A stretch of 47,156 nt of DNA, taken from the NCBI GenBank assembly GCA_000467715.1, contig AJFK01000863.1, positions 1 to 47,156 of the forward strand, read 5' to 3'. Shown piece by piece: positions 20,919 through 32,713 of the stretch. Made by a program: the position numbers and the translations under genes. The stretch comes from Hysterium pulicare CBS 123377. Lineage: Eukaryota; Ascomycota; Dothideomycetes; Hysteriales; Hysteriaceae. Each line of letters starts with the position of its first letter. Within the stretch, counting starts at the first letter, position 1. A model generated the notes under the pieces. It was not told where the DNA came from and made no database searches. It saw only the letters and a list, made by a program, of their open reading frames with translations.

Positions 20919-22558
20919 TCAAACCACCATTGATACATCCCTCACCCGATGCGCGTTCGCATGATGAGCATGCACCGCCGAAAGCCTCCTACTCTCCCTC
21001 TTCACAGGATTCGTACACGCCCCGCCCGCACAAGCCTGATATAGCGAAATCGCACCCGCGCCCCCACACACCTCGTTCTGATTCCCCGAGCACTTCATGA
21101 TGCAGTTCCCCGCCTGGCCGGCAACGGGCGCGCGATCGGAAGCGACGCTGTTCCCGCAGTAGCATTCGCCGGAATACTCGAGCCCGGCGTAGCTCATGCC
21201 TTTGGACTTGCAGAAGTCGACGCAGGTTTCGACCGTCATGCTGTTGCCGGAGGTCTGGGCGGCGTTGAGGGTGCGTTGGCCGGCGATGTCTTTGCCGCAG
21301 CCGATGTATTTGAAGGCTTTGCTTTTGGTTAGATCGACGTAGCCGAGGCTTTGGGCGGTCATGGCGCCGATCTTGGGAGCCGCGCAGTTGGCGACTGGAG
21401 TCGCGGGTGCGGGTCCGCTTGTGATGGGGTTGCAACCAGGAAGCGCGGGTAGCACGCCGGCGGTTTGCTCGTTGATCATTGAGCGGAGTTTGCAGGCTTG
21501 GGCATCAGTTTGGGAGCGGTAGTCGCCGAAGGTTTGAGCGGGGCAGTTGGCGGTTCCGTCGACGCAGTTGTCGAGGGCTGTTTGAAGAACGGTGGTGTCC
21601 CAGCCGTTGACCTAAGATGCGTAAGTAGCTGTTCAATATATGGGTTGGGGTGGAGTGGGCTTACGAAATCACCATGGTAGCCGTAGCCAGTGGCATCACC
21701 GTTGGCGAATACAAAAGGCTGCGTGTTGCCATACCACATGTTTTGGAAGCCACTGGTATCGTAGTAGACCTCGTAGAACAGAGTAGCCATATGGTATGGA
21801 TGGGTAGATGGGCATCTTCCTCCGTCATAGTTTCCATCTTTCGGATAGGACATGTGTGACTTGTGATCAGCGGAGTCGAGGTTCTTGCCGTCCCAGCAGG
21901 AAGGAAACGTGACTTGGACACGGATCTGATTGCATTTTCCGGTTGGGAGACTCTTAGTATCTGGCCCGTTGCCTCCGACACATTTGTGAGTAATGGCACG
22001 ACCGGCGAAGTCATCGGTAGCTACGCGTTTGGTCGAGTCACCGGCAAGCATACGGAAACCGGCTGGGAAGGCATGAAGCTTATCATTGTCAGGTCCTTGA
22101 CGGGTTCTGGTACAGTGGTCAGTGCGTGAAATTGAGGAGTGTAGATGATAATGAGTCTCGAAAGGATTTCCTGAGCTCTCAAGTAATACTTACAGATAGT
22201 AGATGGCCATACCACCCATATTTCCACCACTAGTGTCTCCGATGATAGGAACAGTCAAGAAGCTTCCATTCTGGGCATGGAAGTAAAGCTTCGGAGTCCA
22301 GTAGTTGGACAGATCCTGTTTGACATTGCAAGTAGAGCATGACGAAGCCCGAGCTTTGTTATAGTCCATGGAGAAATTGAATCCATTGCCTCCAGCAATA
22401 GCATGCACATGACCAGAAGCTACACCAGGACTGACGACAGGATCGGCACGTTCGTCAAAGAGACGGCTGTAGCATTGGACAACGAAAGTTCCGCTGACGG
22501 GCGCAGCGAGGGAGGCGACCAGGCCGAAAAGAAGAGATTTCATGACGTTGGGATACAT
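20919..22558 (-). CDS. Secreted DUF1996 and WSC domain protein
   Basis: 499 residues from ATG 22558; an ATG at 22543 (494 residues) is an equally good start, directly before the signal peptide MKSLLFGLVASLAAPVSG. Three exons: 22558-22194, 22106-21665 and 21611-20919. The introns of 87 bases (GTAAGT) and 53 bases (GTAAGC...TTAG) give AIYYLTRQGPDND and YHGDFVNGWDTT, both standard DUF1996 sequence. The DUF1996 domain spans about residues 28-290, with SGHVHAIAGGNGF, a CSTCNVKQDLSNYW segment, and SYPKDGNYDGGRCPSTHP. A WSC domain (Cys-rich, carbohydrate-binding type) covers about 375-470 (FKYIGCGKD, SYAGLEYSGECYCGN, CSGNQNEVCGG). The C-terminus is short and basic with no GPI-type hydrophobic tail, so it is probably secreted and wall-associated. 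Enzymatic activity is unknown for DUF1996. Confidence 0.88.
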
Positions 22559-23905
22559 GGTCGGCGTGATTCGTTGATAGGTGAAGGACAACTTTTATTT
22601 CAAAAGAGTGACTGGAGATAGGTTTCCAAAAGAGAGACTGCGCAAAATGGGCAAAGAAGGAATGGCTCAGGTATCAAACCTGGAATATAAAAACAGCAAC
22701 ACAAAGAGAGAGTGTGGATACTTGGCTGGAAGTGATGGTGGTGAATCAAACAAAGTCACGCAAAGGCTGGGCGGATCTCCCTTGAAGTACTCTTTGTGCC
22801 CCTCCAGCGCAAGCCATCGTTCTTTCAGACAGACAAAGGCTTCCCCTGCAGGATGCGCTCACCAAGGAAGCGAGAAGTGCGGGTTCCTGCATGATGTCTT
22901 GGTGGGTGGAGAGGTGAGCGAGCAGACGGCGTCGAAAATAGTGAACCGCCGACGCAGGAGCTGGTGCGAAGTGTTGTTCCGAAACAAGGTGGCTTGCACA
23001 ACCCGGTCGACCACCCCTCCCGCGCATCGCCCATTGCCAGGAACAGGCCTCCGTGCCACAATCACCACCCACGTTGCATCTGCACGCAAATTAAATATCG
23101 GCGAGATAGGCTTGAAATAGGCTTCGAGTAGGCGCACAAGGCTGACGGTAATTGCATTGGCGCCCAGGGTCGGTGAAAACTTCGACACGCAGCCTGCAGT
23201 CAGCGCCTCGCCAACCTTCTGCCCACCTTTTCAGGCCGCGCCCGATAAGATGGGGATGAGGAGCTGCTCGTTTGGGCCGCCCCCAAGCCAGGAGATTCCG
23301 CCTGTGGGTTTGCGGCGAAGACATGTTCAAGACAGAAATAAAGCCAATTGGCGCCTTGGTCAGAAGCAGCATTTTTGTCTCTCGGAGCGCATCCTTAATC
23401 ATGTCCACAACCATACTGTTGTCAGCCTCCTGAGATGATGAAGGAAAGGCTGCAGTCATCTGCATTCATTCCTAAACTCCCAGGCGCGCCAAAGCAATCA
23501 GATGGGCGCACAATTCGAGACCTATCCTTCTCTGTTGCATCGAAATTCAAGTTTACTTACCGCCTGTCAACGAAGGCCACGATGGGTGTCATTATTCGCT
23601 GTCCTACCAAATTCACATGACCATACGCGCCTTGCCTCTCCCAAACCTTCTACGTGAATCCTGATTCGTATGCTACTTCTCGAATCACCTTCGAGATGGC
23701 AACTTACTCTGAAGCCATTTACCGACTGCAAACCATCTTCCCGAGGTCGTGAGTTGATAGAAACGAAGCTAGAAGGCACAGACCCATGCTCCTCAAACGC
23801 CGAATCAAAACACCAATGTGCGTACAGGGGCCGTGGCTTATCGATTGTTTCCCTCCTGTCTAAGCCGTTCGCCCTAGACTAGTCTCGATTCCCTGGAACC
23901 TGGCC
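22559..23905. other. Intergenic, no gene seen
   Basis: About 1.35 kb upstream of the DUF1996-WSC gene and downstream of the NACHT gene. Many overlapping open frames on both strands (for example 22581-23120 and 23091-23465) disagree with one another, have no domain and no splice support. Confidence 0.45.
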
Positions 23906-26900
23906 TTATCGATTGTCTCCAGTGTGTCGAGTTCCCGAGGTTGCATGGCCAAAAGAAGATTCGCCAGGAAGTAGTGAATGCCGCTGGGGATGATTCCGTG
24001 TCTTCCTCCGCTTGCTCGTCGCCTCGGGATTGGCAGTTCCGACGCTTGGCATAGTCGTGAATCTCTCAGACATTCTATTTGGCGAGCGCTGTTGAGCGTT
24101 TTGAAACGACGTGTCATGTTTAGAATCTCGGGGTCGCTTCCGTTGATTCAGTCTCTCGTTCTGCATCTCATCTGCAAAAATAGCTGCGTTCCGAGCACCC
24201 AAGGATTGAGTGTGAGCCGCTCGATGTCTGATTTCCTTTTCCAAAGCGGCCCTAATCTCAAGGTGTTCGCCTGCACGGAAACAGCTGCTTGGGCTGTGAG
24301 AGAAAGCACCTCTTGCATCGCCTTGTCCGAGAACAAGATCTAGGGCGGAACAATAGGGATCGGCACCAGATCGAAGGAAGGTTAAAATCAGCCTACCAAA
24401 CAACTTTTGTGCTTCGGGATAGGGACTGTTACCAAAGGAGTCGAATGAGTGACGCATCGAAACCAATAGTTGCACCCATACGGTTCGACCACAAATTGGT
24501 GCGTTGGGATCAAGACCATGATCGAACATCACCTGTACGGTCTCCAAAATGCCCTCACAGTATGTCGGTTGAAATGAAATGAAACGAATACCCCACACAC
24601 GCCGTGCAAACCAGCACTGATCTCCCTGGTATACATGCTTGACATTCGCTCCGTGCCGAAGGAGCGTTCGCAGTACATTCGAGCAGAACACGGAGGGTGT
24701 TGCTTCCAACAATGTCAACCAAATGGTGCTTCGGTTGTAGCGTTCGTTCGGATCTAGTCCGTACTGTAACAAATGGTTAAGCATTTGTAACAAACTGTCT
24801 TTTACAACTTCAGGTAATACCGTTTGGGTGCTTTAATGCCCTGAGTAGGGCAGGCATCCAGAGATAGCTATGGTGCTTAGCAGTTGCTCCATTCTGTAGG
24901 AGGATTGCCAGCAATTTTTGCCAACTGGTATGGGCTTCCATACTGTCGTTGCGGTCCGGAAATGATCTAAGAAACTGCACCCATACCGTTTCTCCGCCAG
25001 ACTTCACGAGTGGATCAGCCCCATTTTCCAGTAAAATATGGACAATATCAACATTCGGCGGGTAAAATGCATCATGAACGTCCAGAAACAGGAGCGAGGG
25101 CATGCCCTTTTCATAGAAATTAAGAAGCCCTCCGAATGTGGTATCCCTGAGTGGCTGAGACAGTGCATGCATTAGTAACTCACCCGACCGTCTTGTGAGG
25201 TCCGGCTGCCTTGCCATTCTGTGCTTGATGTAATCAACAAGCCCGATCCGGATAGCAACTACGAGCACGAATACCGAACTCGAACCCACAAAAAGTGTTG
25301 ACATCCGAAACCCGATTTCACGAGAGAGCTCAGCCTGGTCCAGGGTTTGATAATCCAATCTTCCCGTCTCGACCATGCCTTGTTTAGCCAGATGCAGAAT
25401 TTCGCAGAGTTCGTAAATGTCCAGCCCTGCGTTGAGAAATTTGCCCTCCGCTAGTAGGCCTCGACTGATTGACATGCAGGGGTTATATCCAGACGGTGTC
25501 TGGGCTTGAAACATTTTTTGCATTCCAGAGGTTCTCAGATAGTCTCGGACCGTCCGATGAAGAAATTCCACGGGTACATTGTGAAGAAATGGCACGGGTC
25601 CATCGTGATCACAACAATGAGAGACTTCGGATGGCTCAAGCAAACCCTTATACCGGCCATTCAGAGCTCTGCGCGTCTGCAAAACTCGCTGCAATATTCC
25701 GTCATCATCGGACTTCCTAAAAGGTAGTTTAATGCTGAAGTCGATGTCTTCGTCGAGAAAAGAGTAGCGAAGTATGCTTAGCGGTTTAGGCGTCCAGAGT
25801 GCCGCCAAAAAGGTACAGGCCATTCTTTCTTGATATACGATTTCCACCGATTTGAGGATGTGCTCAAAGAAGGGTTCTAGATCGGTAGGCATACGGTGTA
25901 GCCTGTCCCGGAGAAGAGAGACTGTGTCACCATTGACAAGCCCATCGCGAAGCGAGCGGACAACCAATATTACCCAAAGGAATACACCTTGCGCCCTTCC
26001 GGCAATGTCATCAATGAATTTCTCATAGATTGGTGTATTCCTCTGCAGTGTCGACTTGTTGATGTGATTCTCTAGCTGTTCTCGAGTAAATATCTCAATA
26101 TCTTCCTTGGTCAAGTCTTGGAGATAGAGCTTGCGGTTAGGGGTTTGGCCGAATGCATCTTCAAAACAATTCCAAGGCCGGCTGGAGATACAAAGCTTGA
26201 TGGCCGAACAGGTGGTCGTAAATCTTAGTATGCCAATGGTTTCGAAATGGTCTCCGTTGTACTCGTCAAGACCGTCAATGTGGAAATAGAACCTCGCTGA
26301 AATTGATGTCTGCTCCTTCAGCATCCGGAATGCTTTTCGAAGTTCTGTTAGAGTCCACTCGCCACTACCAGTGATCCTGTGCTCTACCCAGCGCTCAGGA
26401 CAAATAATTGGCGTAAGTTCAGGGCACTCAATTAGTACATTGTAAAGAAGAGATTGAAGCAGGCCTTGGAGCGATTTCTGCATTTCGGTACCAGCATTCC
26501 AAAAGTAGAAGCTTGCTCTTACTAGGCGTGTATCTCCTGCCCATTGGAGAAGTGCGTCCCTGGTCCATGAACTATCCTCGAGGTATTTCATTAGGGTTGA
26601 CTTGCCCGAGCCCGGTTTACCAGATATCCAGTATACGCCGGAGCCACGCTTCAACCAATCGAAAAGCTCGATCTTGGAACGAGGATCGTCAATGGGTAAT
26701 TGATGTGAACGGAAAACCCAGTCAAAGGTTCTCCGATGCGCTTCATGAATATTGGAGTGTCGCAAACGCATGCTATTGAAACGCAAGCTCTTTAAGATCG
26801 CGTGGGATTTTGAGATGCCGTCAACGGCGGTCGTGAAGGTTGCAAATTTTCGATGAAGGTCATCTAGCGCAACATCGCCATTATATCGCAATACGTCTCG

Positions 26901-27613
26901 CTCAACGACATGTAACGTATCCGCAATAGCCACGATTCGATCATTCCATTCAAACTTCAGTTGCATATTCTCTTTACGTAAGCACTCTAGTGACTTAAAA
27001 ATATGGGATTGCCCGTCACTGTTGGCATATGTGAGCAAAATGCAATTGCATAGATGTTAAGTAGGTGATCATATCGATATTCCATAGAAGAGGATAATGA
27101 TTAGATTGAAAAATACTTGCAGTTGCAGCACCGACACAGAGGAAGAGGAGGAATGGGATTATTTAGAAGCGCTCACCTCGTATCAGACACTATCTGCAAT
27201 GTCAACTCAGTGCGAAGATTTTCGAGTCTTCTCTGCATTTCAACAATACGGTCTTTTTTCCAAGCCAATTTCAGAACTTTCCTGAAGCTCTGCCACTTTC
27301 GACGATACCCATCGGGACTGCGGACCTTGAACTCGTTGATGACTTGCAGGAGCTCGCCGGCTACTTTAGAGCATGAACTTGCCAGCGCGACTATTTCCCG
27401 GTTGTAGCGATTCTCGTCGTGATGAGATATTTGAAGTTTCGCGCCTAACGTCTTAATATCTTGAGCGACGACTTCAACATCAACATGTTCTTCCGATGCT
27501 CCAGATGTAGATTGATAGACTTGACTAGTTTTTGAGAGGAGTGCGCAAGTAAATTGTACAAATTGGACCATGTTTCCAGCAAGGCTGATTGCGGATAAGG
27601 CGTCAAGAACCAT
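23906..27613 (-). CDS. NACHT-ankyrin STAND protein (NLR-like), one frame break
   Basis: Exon 1 is 27613-27177. A 158-base intron (27176-27019, GTGAGC...CAACAG) joins VSDT-S-DGQSHIFKSLE. N-terminal residues 1-60 (DALSAISLAGNMVQFVQFT) match the SesA/NACHT_N type domain at the head of fungal STAND proteins. The NACHT domain follows: Walker A GKPGSGKST (~279-287), Walker B FYFHIDGLDEY (~389-399), then the winged-helix region and VEFLHRTVRDYL. Ankyrin-like repeats follow (VDIVHILLENGADPL). The frame stops at 24810-24812, yet coherent sequence (LPEVVKDSLLQMLNHLLQYG) resumes in another frame at about 24825 and continues with more ankyrin repeats and a basic tail to 23906. No phase-correct intron joins them. 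It is therefore either a truncated ~880-residue protein, a decaying gene, or an assembly error. Such proteins sense non-self and trigger responses in fungi. Confidence 0.75.
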
Positions 27614-28107
27614 GATGAAGCACACATCGCCTCAAGTCGAACAGTCGAGAGGTATCGGAATACACAGGAGCAAACTCAAATTGTCGGACCGGACATCAAT
27701 GGGAAATTTTGTCGCTGACTTTCCAATGTGCCTCTTGGGCAGTTTTAATGTCCTTCGATCTCAGCCTGGTGGGCGCCCAGCCGAGAAGGCAGATTCAGCC
27801 TGGACGATGATATGGATTGCCACGCATGCCATCAGCCACATGAAGGCGTTGATGCAATAGTTCCATTGGCCGGGCGTCCATGGCGACACACAGTCTTGGG
27901 CCAATTGTAAGAGATCATCCTGCATAAGGCCGCAAGGCCGAGAAGAAGGGAAGTATGAGCAGGGCTATGGAGCATGCGATGACATCTCTGACGGCTGAGA
28001 ATGCAGACCACTTTCACTTCGAGATGTAAAAAGATGTTTATATGTGACACGTACAAGATCTGTGGTTTGAGTTCACGATTCGAGGTTCCCGAGTACGGAC
28101 AGCGGGA
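27614..28107. other. Intergenic between divergent genes
   Basis: Upstream region shared by the NACHT gene (-) and the F-box-like gene (+). Short frames at 27570-27860 and 27832-28134 have no domain. Confidence 0.5.
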
Positions 28108-28999
28108 ATGCAAGTGGAGTCGGCGCATCGGCAATTCCTTCCCAAAATGTCAGCATCGTATACCTCATCGGCTTCACTTTTACCCATCACAGCTCCAATT
28201 CCTTACTCCACCCCCTTCGAAATGCACCTAAGCAACGGCAAAGAAGCGCAAGAATCCCAATCTCCATTCGCCTCCAACGATTCACCCTCCAATGGCTCCT
28301 CAAATCCAATCACCCTCCCAGTCCGCAAATCCAGCACTCTCACAACCTCCTTCCCCTTCGAACACCTTCCCACCGAGCTCCGCCTGCAAGTTTACTCGGA
28401 ACTCCTCCTCGAAACCTCTTCCTTCATAATACTCGTCGCGAACCTACCCCCCACACGCTGCCACAAGTCCAAATCTCTCTACCCATCCATCCTCCGCGTC
28501 TCACGCTCCATATACGCGGAAGCGAAGCCCGTTCTCTACAGCAGCAACACGTTTATGATAAGCACTTTCCCGACAAAACTCTGTACCCCGTCTCTAGTTG
28601 CGCACATGGGGCCTGAGAACGCGAGATTGGTACGGAGGATCTTTACTACGCTTTATGAAAGAGATCGTATTCGACGAGAGCAATTGCAGACGCTATATGC
28701 GGCTCTCAATATTGATTTCGAGAAACTACACGTCTGGGCTGTTCGTACGAAGTACGAGGAGGGCTTTGAGAAACAGGCAGTGGAGCAGGCAGATTGGCTA
28801 GAGAAAACTGCAGAAGGGGACTTGGTGAAGCTGAATATGGAGCCGGAGTGGATGGATTTTGGAGAGGGGTGGAAGTATCGGTGGTTGGTGAAGAAGGGGT
28901 CTATGCCGAGAAGGTGAGTGGGGTTTTCCACGATGGGTGTCATTATTGGTCGTACTATAATCCCTCTGGCTATACAGGTCTAGAAAGATCCTATTCTAG
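28108..28999 (+). CDS. F-box/2EXR-like fungal protein
   Basis: The N-terminus is Ser/Pro-rich, then FPFEHLPTELRLQVYSELLL, the F-box-like LPxELRxxIY signature, then SILRVSRSIYAEAKPVLYSSNTFMIST, the second conserved block. It ends with a charged region (KLHVWAVRTKYEEGFEKQAVE). ATGs at 28108, 28147 (context CAAAATGTC) and 28221 are all possible starts; 28147 has the best context. Unspliced, the frame stops at 28917. However, a good intron (28914-28977, GTGAGT, TACTATAA branch, ATACAG) overlaps that stop and would replace it with RSRKILF and a stop at 28997-28999. The spliced product from 28108 is 274 residues. The role is unknown; related proteins may be substrate adaptors of SCF-type ligases, but the adaptor function is unproven for this group. 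It is an intact relative of the relic at 1227-2056. Confidence 0.7.
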
Positions 29000-30061
29000 A
29001 TGCTACTTTCCAAATAACCTCAAGAACGGCAACTTGCTCTCATGCCTTTCCCAGGGTCTAAATCGGATGGTAAAGAAGGCGGGAGGGGCAAACTCACCCT
29101 CCTGAAACTACGAATTATGACACCCCGTGTGTTCCGTGTCTGCAATTGGCCGCGGGTTGCTGCATCTTCCATATGTTGAAGCGGAATGTCATCTTGATAC
29201 CAAGCTCGCCGAAGCTACCAATTTGTCGTGTAACCCCTCAAGAGTAGTCTCTCAAATCTTATGAATTGTTCCATACCTTTAGAGAAGCTGACTCAAGTTC
29301 ACACCCCCAAGCTGTTGAGCTATTCCATACTCTAGGAAGCTAAGCTTCTATTCTCTAAATAGATTACCTCTCCTCTCAAGTCTATACTCTCAAGTCTTTG
29401 AACTATTCCATAACCTCCAGGAAGCCGACCTCCCATGCTTTGCATCCATAACCCCTCAAGTCCAAAACCCCCCACTTACTCACCTTCACCTTCACTTTCG
29501 CCATCACGCCATCCCCACCCATTCACCACGCGCTAACAACCACGCTAAAATCTTGAGAACCTCGCACCTCGAAACGCAGCATTTCGAGCCTCGGTAATCA
29601 ACACTTTTCTGCATTCATTACCGGATTAGGAAGGAGTTTGGCAATATTCGTGCCTGAGGCCGCTAATTGATCACATTACCGTTCCCGCCCTTCACCAAAG
29701 TGAACCAAAGTGCACTTCCGCAAATTCTAGGCGCATATTTTTCGATCTGTTATCTTCGAGTTCTAGAATTCTTTTCATTCGTTTTCCTTTCTCCGGGCCC
29801 AACCACATACCAATCTTGACTTGACTTACACAACGAATATGCAGGCTTTGCTCGCGTTCGCATCAATCAAAACATCACGCAGTTTCCGAAATCAGTGTTT
29901 TGCGGATGGAACTTCCCATTCTATATCCAGAAGACTTTCTCCAACCTCCATCTCTATCGCGGCAGTAGCTACTCACACGGGTCAGATCGACTATCCAGCT
30001 TCCACATTGACTTCATGAAATTCATGATCTACCGAAAACCCTTTCCCACCAGCCTAGATAC
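29000..30061. other. Intergenic with degenerate repeats
   Basis: About 1 kb without a gene between the F-box-like gene (+) and the Zn2Cys6 gene (-). Three degenerate copies of a segment with core ATTCCATAxxCTxxxGAAGC lie at 29258-29432. The plus frame 29895-30269 is the antisense shadow of the regulator's 3' end. Confidence 0.5.
29258..29432 (+). repeat. Three degenerate direct repeats
   Basis: Related segments at about 29260-29296, 29314-29349 and 29395-29432 share TTGARCTATTCCATA followed by CTxxAGGAAGCxxAC; the first is most diverged. CTCAAGTC-type words recur between them. Spacing is about 54 and 81 bases, so the array is irregular. Confidence 0.5.
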
Positions 30062-31798
30062 CTATCGAATAGCAACATCCTCCGAAACCTGCCCCCGACT
30101 CCCCGAACTCCAAAGGTTATTCTGCGAGAAACACCAAGGATCCAAATGCGTCAACGCCCTCGGCATCGAAATCCCATTCAGCTCTCGCTCGCGCTCCCCC
30201 CCTACTCTATCCGCGTTCCCATCCTGCCCAGGCCGCACCATCGATTTCGGATACTGCAGTAGCCGCTGAAGCGTACCGTCCGCCCAATGATACCGTTCCA
30301 GATACATGCAGATAGCCTGGCATTCCAGTTTCGCCCGCCGTAGCAACCACCACTGCGTCGATTTCGAGACCTTCGCAAACCAATACGCCAGGATCAAGAG
30401 CGCGCGCGCGTCTTTGCTCTCCAGTAAGGTCTTGTAGTCAGGAGGCATGTAGTTGAGGAAGGAGAGGAACACCAGGATGTTCGTGTGCGTGCACTCGATA
30501 TCCATCAGCCGAGAAATAATAATAGCGCCCGTGTAGTACGGATTGTTCTCCGGCGTCGATTTCTCCCCGAGCTGGAAAAGCGTTCGGAATCCAGGCGGCA
30601 TGAGGTCGAAGTTCCGCTCCGCGAGCCAGGTCATGGCGGGATCGTCGGCCATCTCGAGGCGGAGGGAGCGGAAGGTGCTGTTGGCGCGTAGGGGATCGGC
30701 CAGTTTCCAAATTACCTTTTTGCCGCAGGACATTCGTAGCCAGTTGAGATCGGAGCTGGATGGTGCGCTGAGAGGCCATGATTCCTCGGGCTTTTCGGCT
30801 TCGATGAAGGCGAAGGTCACGGCGCCGAGGAGGGCGGACGTGGCCCAGATTGCGTCTCGTTCTAAAGGATCAAGCGGCTGCGATAGTTTGCGGATGAATA
30901 GCGATGTGCCTTCCTGCAAATGAACGACAGCAGCGGTGGGGATTTGTGCATTTGAAGAGAGAGATAAGTAGCGATCGTGCAGTAGTGTTAGGGACAACAC
31001 TGTGTGTATTAAATAGGGGTGCTGTGCAAAGTCAGCTTTTCCCAATTGAGAAATTAGAAGACCTATATGTTGATTGGATCATCTGGATAGAGTAGATTCT
31101 GTAGCACCATAAATCAAGATCATGTCCAATTAGTCCTACAGTGCGAAAAGTCATATGAGTTCATGATCTTAGGTGTCGATGGACTTTTTCTGCGAAATTG
31201 ATGCGACGAACGTCACAATAAAGTATTGAAAAGTAATGAATGGTATCTTGGAGTTTATGTATAATACTGCAACAGGGAATAGAAAGACAAAACGTACCGC
31301 AGACACAATCCCCATAATTTGATCACGATATAGTGGCGCACTCCTTGAAGTGGCTAAGGTAAGAACTGTCCTCGACTGAAACTTGTGTAGCAAGGCTAAT
31401 TCGGGGGCGCCGAATTGGAAAATAGAATTCTGCTCTAAGGGTTTATCTGTGAGACCCCTATTCAAAGAACTGTCTATAATGCTAGCTATGGTTTCGTTCG
31501 CCGAGACAGAAAGCTTTTGAGGAGTAGGGCCGATGTTGAAAGCCCCGTCTGCCGAGAGCTGCAGTTCAGATGCTTCATCGTTGTAGTTACAGGTAACACC
31601 GTATGCCACGCATTTTCTACACTGTGGCTTCCGCTCGTCGCACTAAGAAAAGATTAGTAGTGGTCGTTGAATACGAAAGACGGAATAGCCTGCCTTTACT
31701 CTGCGGATTTTGCAATTCCTGCAACCCTGCCGAGACTTACGATGGGACCGGCGTTTACGATCATTTGTCCCTTCTCGTATAGTGGAGGGATCTGACAT
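30062..31798 (-). CDS. Zn2Cys6 transcription factor (Upc2-like layout)
   Basis: 469 residues in three exons: 31798-31694, 31642-31298 and 31021-30062. The zinc cluster is CX2CX6CX6CX2CX6C: C26, C29, C36, C43, C46, C53 (GCRNCKIRRVK then CDERKPQCRKC). It is completed only if intron 1 (31693-31643, 51 bases) uses a GC donor (AAAG|GCAGGC) with a good branch ACTAAT and acceptor TTAG. The nearby GT donor would delete VK and break the CX6C spacing. Intron 2 (31297-31022, 276 bases, GTACGT...GCACAG) joins GIVSA to HPYLIHTVLSLTLLHDRYL, the start of the fungal-specific domain seen in sterol-uptake-control-type regulators. A basic patch (RKRRSHRKSRQG) precedes the cluster. The exact acceptor of intron 2 is inferred from family alignment. 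It is divergent from the MDR oxidoreductase, a plausible target. Nuclear DNA-binding regulator. Confidence 0.78.
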
Positions 31799-32713
31799 GA
31801 TGAATTCTGAGACAAAGTCAAACGGATCGACCTTGCTGCAGTAGAATCAAAAGGATGCTTAAATCTAGGGCTGGCGTACTGGAGTATAAATAATTTAGTG
31901 AGGTTGAGGCAATGACCATTCTCTTTGGGTCCTTGATTACGATCGATGATGATGAGAAAGATCTTTGTCGCTATTTTCCTGCACCTAGATGAGAAATAAC
32001 AGGGAGCGTTCCGTAGGAGAGGGGGAATAGAGGATTACATGTTGACGTTCCTAGTGCCGATCTCCGCATCAAAGAAGACGCCGCATTAGATAGGTTTTGA
32101 TAAAGCTAAGGAGACTTACAGCCAGCGTTCCAATAAATCAAATTGAGCCAAGTCCTCTTGGAAGTCCAAATGCCCAAAACAAAATCCTTTCTTTTGCATT
32201 ATGGTGCTTTGAAAGTAGCCGAAGAAGCTCTAGAGGGGACTGGAATTGAGTTATGAGAGCTGTTGTTCGTTCAAGGCGAGGATTCGCGGTACCTCCCTAG
32301 ATGAATAGTCAGCATTATTTCCACTTATTTACATACCGTGGATCCGAGCGGTATCGATGCTCCCTATTGCACTAACCTGCTGTCGTACTTTTTCCACGCT
32401 AAAAGATCGGGCCCGATTCTAAATCCTATATCCATCCGTACCACAACATTTGGCGAAGGTCATTTTCCTACGTTCGTTTTCTCGTCAACGAAATCAAAAT
32501 GGACCTCTGTTTCCGTTATCTCCTTGGGTCTGAATACGACGACGAGGATATCGAGAACATCAGGTTGTAGGGTATAAATATCCATAAAGATGAATGGAAG
32601 AACGACTAACCCATCAATGAAGGCTTCCATTTCTCCAGGTCTTCTAATCTTCTTGAATATCAAGCTGTGATTCTTCGTAATCTTGCCATTCCCAACTCCC
32701 GTTACATTTCACA
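31799..32713. promoter_or_regulatory. Shared upstream region of regulator and oxidoreductase
   Basis: 915 bases between the two divergent start codons, with no coherent gene inside. Small frames at 32338-32577 (+) and 32460-32663 (-) have no domain. I could not identify a CGG-type inverted or direct repeat with confidence. Confidence 0.45.

Noticed and set aside
22581-23120. 179-codon plus-strand frame upstream of the DUF1996-WSC gene
   Set aside because: It competes with three minus-strand frames over the same DNA, has no domain and overlaps the promoter of the DUF1996-WSC gene.
24810-24830. Short intron joining the two NACHT-ankyrin frames
   Set aside because: The only plausible pair (GTATTA to TTACAG) leaves the downstream ankyrin sequence out of phase.
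31770-31785. TCGTATA motif resembling a sterol response element
   Set aside because: It lies inside the coding start of the Zn2Cys6 gene; one seven-base match is not evidence.
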